This document shows positions 57,901 through 64,000 of a stretch of DNA of 64,000 nt, piece after piece. Each line of letters begins with the position of its first letter. Position 1 is the first letter of the stretch. A program made the translations under genes and the position numbers. Source of the stretch: Hygrophila difformis (Eukaryota; Streptophyta; Magnoliopsida; Lamiales; Acanthaceae); assembly GCA_030278955.1 (NCBI GenBank), contig JAOANR010000005.1, positions 32,789,849 through 32,853,848 on the forward strand, given 5' to 3'. The notes below the pieces were generated by a model. That model searched no databases and was not told the DNA's origin. It worked only from the letters and a program-made list of their open reading frames with translations.

Positions 57901-60141
57901 GTCAAGAAGCTGTGCTCCCGAAAGCGCACGGGTCAAAAATTGCAGTAATTTATAGTAAGTACCGGATCATTCACTGGAGGATGTGCGATGGAAGCAGGAC
58001 CCACGTCGTTTACTAAGATTTTCCACTCGGTTACTCGTTTCAAGTTTTGTAAGGGTTTCTAACAACTACTTGACATAAATTAAATCAGATCATGAAAGCA
58101 GTAAAAATTATTCTACAAAGCATGGTAAACTAGATCGAGGAAAGCAATCAAATCTATACTACTAAAGCAATATAAAATTGCGCTACACTATCTAGAAAGC
58201 AAGTTTAAACATGACAGAAGGGACAGGGAGGAAATAATAAAGATTGGACAAGATTCAGATGAAACACAATTAAACTTCCATTTTTAATACACAGATCTTA
58301 GTTTGGGATAATCCTCTAGTTAGCTAACTCTCATGTTCTCTATACCATGTTCCCTTTAACAGACAGGTACTTACAGTAAGAGTTTACATGCTCTTAAGAT
58401 AGCAATTTCTAAGATACCATAAACTCTTAACTCCCCTTGCAATGCCTTGCAAAAGTATGTTAATCGTTTACGGTGGACGAGCAACACCTGTCAAATCATT
58501 AGTTGACATGCCAAGTACTGCCATCAATCCCCCATGTCACACCCAAAGTTTCAAATCAAGCCCCAAACCTTTCCATAACTCTCAAACATTTTAACAGATG
58601 GACATCCCCTAATTCTTCCGAGTGACCTCTATAAAAGCATTTAAAGGAAAGCAGTAAATAAAGCTGTAAAGAAAGCATTTAAATCTATCACTCGGAATCG
58701 TTAAAAACGTCTCTTTCCGTTAGTGTAAAAGAGCCCCTGGTCTTGGTGACCAGATGCAGATCAAGAACCTCCAAGACATCGATAAGCCACAGGGCTTACA
58801 ACATCTGGGTAGTTATGAGATACAAACTAAATGAAACAGATCCATAAATGGACCTATTCCGGATGCACTCACTCAAGACTCAATTCTAGACTTTGGCAGA
58901 AGAAGATAGTAGTCGAAGGAATACTCGACCTTACCTTATAAATTCACCAAGGCCTATATGTTGTTCCTCTAATATTATTTATCACATCTCATATATACCC
59001 AAGTAGATATTGACTTAATGCGATATCTAATATCAGATTTCCAACACACAGTAATTTTGAGAAGCAAATGGATATTTGGGAATCATTCCCTAGACAGGTA
59101 CTAAACTCTCAATTAAAACACAGATCCTTTCAGTCTATGTGAGACCTAATCGCTGACTCAGCTTCTAAGCTCTCAAAGTCAATCCCCAGTGGAATATGAA
59201 TTAGTCATAACTGTCGAATTTATCCCTTACTCAGATCCGGATTTTATAAAGGAGTTTTTGTTGGAAATTTATTATGCAGCATCTGATTTAAATCAAGACT
59301 TCTATGTCCAAGGGGAAGGATCCCAAAATAATAATAAGACCAGAACATCTACATAATAATATCATGCATACAAGTATATGAAAAGGAAAATAAAGTACCC
59401 CAAAATATATGGTGAGGTTAGACAGAATACGATACACAAAGATGGATTAGCCTGAGATGAGAAGAAATTGGCTAAAAAGAGTGCCAGAGATAGTTGGGGT
59501 TTTCCGGGCTGCAAACATCTGCTGTCCGGTTCCCAATTATCCCAGATGACTGATTGTAGACAGAAAGAATCCCAAACAACGGTGACCGCCGTCATTTAGT
59601 TTTCTTTTGTCTGTGAGTGGAAAAATAACCCACATATTTCTTGCTGTAATATTTCTCAACTGATGTTGGTCGTCATCAATTAATACTATTGCAACTTGAA
59701 TTCAGGTTGAGAAATTAAGATAAGGAAAATTAAAACTGTATCTGATTAGGAATTGGCTGAGTGACTAATCGAAACTCTTAGTGAAGAGAACGCTCGCCGA
59801 AGCTTCCACCAACCACTAACCAGATCATGCAAAATAACAGATAATGATTGACACACAGAAGACGGGTTAATCGATATCCCTGTGAAGGGACCTTTCACCA
59901 ACATTAATCTGTGGTGTTTCTCATTATTCGTTCATACACACAATGAAGGAGAAAACATAAAAGTAAGAAAATATTTTTGGTATTGTGTGGGTGTTAAGCA
60001 CACAATAAGTAGACACTAATAGGTTGAAATGTGTAATGGATAGAAGTCAGATGAACTGGGCCGAGGCCCAATACACCCATGCAACTTACACAAATCATGA
60101 AAGAAAATATTTTTGGAGCTTTCAAAATAGAAGGGATAGTT

Positions 60142-61976
60142 CAATTCGAATTATTGGGGTAATTCGAATTGAGAATGCATGAAGGATGAAGTATTACTTT
60201 ACTCAATTGATCATTGCTAGAAATTGGAGCATCATCTAATTCGAATTATTGACCAATTCGAATTAATTCGAATTGGACAACTCGAATTGGCGAAGTCCTT
60301 TTCTTGCTCAAATTGATTAAGGCATTTACCTCAAGGGGAGGGTGAATTCGAATTGTTCAGCAATTCGAATTAATTCGAATTGCAACAATTCGAATTGGTA
60401 AGAGATGGAAAATAAACTAAGGCATGAGGGGATGGCAATGGATACAATGTGGTTTTCAAGCCAATTCGAATTGTGGAGCAATTCGAGTTAATTCGAATTG
60501 AATAATTCGAATTGGTTGGAAACCACATGAAGAGAATAATTTGGCTATGCAATTCGAATTTCTTAGGCAATTCGAGTTAATTCGAATTGCCTCAATTCGA
60601 ATCACATATTTTTCAGACAACAACAATTTTTGTTCTCACAAGTATGGGTTAGGTGAACACTGTACTGTAATGATGGGTTTAGATTTACTAAATCTCTCAT
60701 CTCACATCAATGTCATTTCACAGCCACCCTAGTGAGATTTTCAAGAAATAAACAAATACATGTCTAGTGGGTATTGGCCAGATTCAAACCCTATTTCTAC
60801 AAACAAGAGATCAAAGATCAAAGAACCTAAAACATCCAGTTATCTAAGAACTACATGAGTAAACTAAGAACACTCAAGTTATCTAAGGTAGCATGAAATA
60901 AGATTAAGGCAGGAAGAATAAAACTTAAATATAAATTAAAACAAACCTTAAAAACATCTAAAACCTAAGAACACTTATTTGAAGCTCTAAGGCACTAAAT
61001 CAAGCCAAAAACCCACCAAACATGCATTTATTAAGTTTGAATGTCAACTAGGACATAATAAATGTAACCTAGTTGAAACAAACAAACATACTAAGCATTT
61101 ATTTCTAGGGAAAGCATTAAAGAGTGCCAAAACAAATGAATAAAACCATTTCTGAAAATTTTCCTTGTATTGACACTTGAAAGCAAAATAAAGAATCCAA
61201 AACCATCATTAGCTTGAAGGTAGGGTTTATTCTAACTAGAAAGCATGTAAAAATATGGAAAATGGCTACTCTAAGGGTTACACAAACTGCTTATACACTA
61301 AACTAAGTTCAAAGCATGTAAAGATTACACTACTTGCAAGAAAAATAAACTAAACTAAACTAAACTACCTACCTAACCCTTAAGGGGTGTGGAACCTCCT
61401 GCTGTTCTTTTTGTCCCAAGCTGCTTTTTTGGTTAAAATTCTTGATTTTTTGATTCTGTTGTGGAAGGTCTGCTTTTATAGACAATCTTCAAAACCCTAG
61501 GCCCACCAATGTTGTGCACAGCTTTCTTTGGATGAATTGTTGAGTGAAGTTCGAATTATCTCAACCAATTCGAATTAATTCGAATTGTGAGATCTCTTCC
61601 TTGAGCTGGAGTTGTAGCCTTCAGTAGTCAATTCGAATTGTTGAGGATAATTCGAATTGGTCTTTTCTCGAATTGGATGAGGGTTTCTGCTTGGCTTCCT
61701 TGCACTTGTTGGCAATTCGAATTGTTTGTGCCAATTCGAATTAATTCGAATTGGACAATTCGAATTAATTCGAATTGGACAATTCGAATTGCATCTTCTT
61801 CTTGCCTTTGGGTTTCTTCTCTCTTCATTCCCTAATTCGAATTAATTCGAACTTGAACAATTCGAATTAGGCTTCTGCATTCCTTCCAACACTTAACCAT
61901 TTCTTTGCTCTCTTTAGCAATTCGAATTGTTGTGCAATTCGAATTAATTCGAATTGCCTACAATTCGAATTGTGCT
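60142..61976. repeat. AATTCGAATT palindrome modules, about 30 copies
   Basis: About 30 exact copies of the palindrome AATTCGAATT plus several one-base variants. They lie in ten modules in two groups (starting about 60142, 60239, 60344, 60463, 60551 and about 61552, 61630, 61713, 61833, 61919). A typical module has a flanking copy, 5-8 bases, two copies fused head to tail between C and G (a perfect 22-bp palindrome), 4-6 bases, and another flanking copy. Modules are 80-120 bp apart with unrelated spacers. The intervening 60610-61540 lacks the motif. Confidence 0.9.
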
Positions 61977-64000
61977 TCAACACTTAACCAAATTTCAGTT
62001 GTGGGATTTTAAATCTTTTTCCCATCTTTTTGGATTTTTGTGGGCTCTTTTATTCTTTTGCCCATCTTTTCATTCCTTTTTCTTTTCTTTTTCCTTTTTT
62101 CATGTTTTTGGATTTTTCCAACACAAATACAATTTAAAATTGCATATTTTGTGTCTTTTTGTTACCGGCTCGACGTTTTTACAAACTCGCATTAATCTGT
62201 CAAATTCAACTGCTTTCTTATTGAAATAAGATGGAATCACGATCAAAATGTCCGTCTCAGACACGGAAATGGATTGGAAATAATAGACAATTTTGGCCAT
62301 TATCAACATCCTCACATTTAATACTGATCGTCCCCGAGCAGTCAGAGTCAGTGCTCCTAGGAGCTTGGACTCTGCACATTCAATCCATTTGCGTGGCCTC
62401 AGAAATTTCATTCTTTTTATATTGGGATAAGACAATCAAAATTACAAGTATTAAACTCTCTTGGTTGCAGTGTTTAATGGAATGATACTTCTCACTTGAG
62501 TGAACATACAAATCAATCATTATTGTTAATTTTTCTTGAATATGTGTTTAGAAAATCACATTGGCTTAATTCTTGAATTCAAGCATGACATGAATCATTA
62601 ATCAATCAAAGCAGAGCCTCACATATAGTAGAATCGGAAAGTTCACTCACTCTCAAGATTGGCTTTTATCATTAACGCTCAAGATCAAATTCAATTAAAT
62701 TCTCCCATAAGCTTGCAATTGGACCAACTCGCCACCTGCTCATTTCCTCAAATCGAGATCCCGAGGTCTTATTTAAGGTTGTAACGGGGCATACGGTTGT
62801 AACATTTGGTAGGAAAAGGAATTATTGGGTTAAAAAGTGACATGACACCATTCCACCATAACTTGGCATTTTGTAGAATCTATGATCATCATCATTTCTA
62901 TCTTTCTTTTGTTTTTCTTTTTCTATTGCATGACATTAGACTTTGTCTAATTTGCATTGTCATTTGCAATTTATTCTTGTTGAATAGATCTCAACTTCTT
63001 CTCTCTCTCTCTTTTTTTTTTTTTTTGAATCGGTTTATAACATACCGATTGATACATATTTGATGATCAAAGATTACAATGCCTTGATGGGATGGCTCAT
63101 GTACACTTGGGTTTGATTTTCTTGGTCTTTTTGTAAGGTTGGGAATAATATAGTGGTTTCAAAGAAAAATTAGGCTTAAAGGCTCAAGTTGGTTGATCCT
63201 AAAGGGAAAAATGTTTTTGGGTTTTGGAATCCAAACGAAAGCCAAAATTTTGGTTTTCTAAGTGCCTCGATCATTTGCTCGATTTCGGGAATATGGCATG
63301 GTCTTGAATCGGTCCCAAGTGCAAGTTCTAGTGTCCTTTAATCGAATTGATTCACACAATCAAAGAAGTGTTGAGTAAAAATGACTCGGCTCAGATCTCA
63401 CAAGGGACGGTTTGATCATGTCATACATTCATTCTCAAATTTAACCTTTGAAAAATTCTTACAACTTATTCAATCAAATTCTCAACATGAAAGTTTGTTA
63501 GTCTTTCAAGTGATCATATCATTGGATTTTTATAGCTCAAAACTTTGAGAATTTATGTCATGCATATTTTTTAATTGTTTTATCCCAATTTAATAGTCTG
63601 AAGATTTCATCATCAGCCTAAATTCAATATGTGAATTTAGGTGACAGATTTATGCTTGTTTTATGCCGGTTTGTTTAATTGAAAGCAGTAAAAAGACACT
63701 GTGATCATGCAAGCATGTCACAGCTTTGTTTTTGGCGTGACAGTCACTTATTCATCTTGGACTGTCACACATCTTTTTCGAATAATGGAGAACTCAAGAC
63801 GAAATTCTCTTGTGGAAAGCAGTAAATGTACATCAGTTACAATAGATTTCCATGGTGAGGATTGAAAGTGTACTGAATGAATGGAAAATCTAATGCATGA
63901 TGTTTACAATGGAGCTCGCATGAATGTGATCACTTAGCTTAGTCCTTCTTCTCCGTGGGCTGTGTGGAGGATCCGGTGGCATCTCCTGGAGGTGATGGGA

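Larger units (their letters stand above)
57278..64000 (-). mobile_element. Tat/Ogre-like LTR sequence, runs off the window
   Basis: No gene is recognised from 57278 to the end. Phrases familiar from LTRs of plant Tat/Ogre-type Gypsy elements occur: AAGCGCACGGGTCAAAAATT with TATAGTAAGTACCGGATCATTC at about 57920-57975, and GATCGTCCCCGAGCAGTCAG at about 62326. With the tRNA-type site at the left this fits a very long LTR on the minus strand. It interrupts the PRP40A exon after GTGCAG. The other end, and so its full length and target duplication, are outside the window. Small frames within are not supported as genes. Confidence 0.5.

Noticed and set aside
61628..61835. Frames of 65-66 codons on both strands with repeated RI/NSN words
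   Set aside because: Produced by translating the AATTCGAATT repeats.
62100..62435. 111-codon minus frame near the right end
   Set aside because: No domain, lies inside LTR-like sequence, and the plus strand is also open.

Overview
This is 64 kb of plant nuclear DNA. Introns are short, AT-rich and GT-AG, one gene encodes a plastid amino-acid biosynthesis enzyme, and plant-type LINE, Gypsy, Helitron, MULE, hAT and Stowaway-like elements fill most of the space. A eudicot is likely; I cannot name the species from sequence alone.

Two ordinary genes stand out, both on the minus strand. 24574-30123 is an apparently intact 14-exon histidinol dehydrogenase (479 codons; all four zinc ligands and the Glu-His pair present at the spacing of the bacterial enzyme). 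11742-13937 is an AlaX-type alanyl-tRNA editing protein (seven exons in frame, last exon not found).

Left third (1-24 kb): the end of an LTR at the window edge, a broken C48/Ulp1-like protease, a 5.76-kb L1-type LINE with a 14-bp target duplication, the AlaX gene, a 1.46-kb non-autonomous Helitron with nested SINE and MITE, a fold-back MITE, a 138-bp-period minisatellite, a Stowaway-like MITE, decayed Helitron helicase, and a SINE with a 15-bp duplication. Middle (24-42 kb): the histidinol dehydrogenase gene; a 4.27-kb MULE (9-bp duplication, 278-bp tandem array inside) inserted just upstream of its leader; a second, badly decayed LINE.

Right third (42-64 kb): two Helitron-like 3' ends lie next to a Helitron-like 5' end. 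Beyond them, all on the plus strand and with introns kept, are fragments of three unrelated genes: a TPR-thioredoxin-like (TTL) gene, sucrose-phosphate phosphatase without its C-terminal domain, and PRP40A. The phosphatase leader is present twice. This looks like a gene-capturing transposon or a rearranged chimeric locus. It is split by an 8.85-kb LTR element that encodes only gag (5-bp duplication TTGCA), itself carrying a hAT MITE in one LTR. The PRP40A fragment is cut by a Tat/Ogre-like LTR sequence that runs to the window end and contains about 30 copies of the palindrome AATTCGAATT.

No CRISPR array, rRNA or functional tRNA gene was seen. The strongest candidates for something undescribed are the three-gene chimera, the gag-only element with two polypurine-tract-like ends, and the AATTCGAATT palindrome modules.
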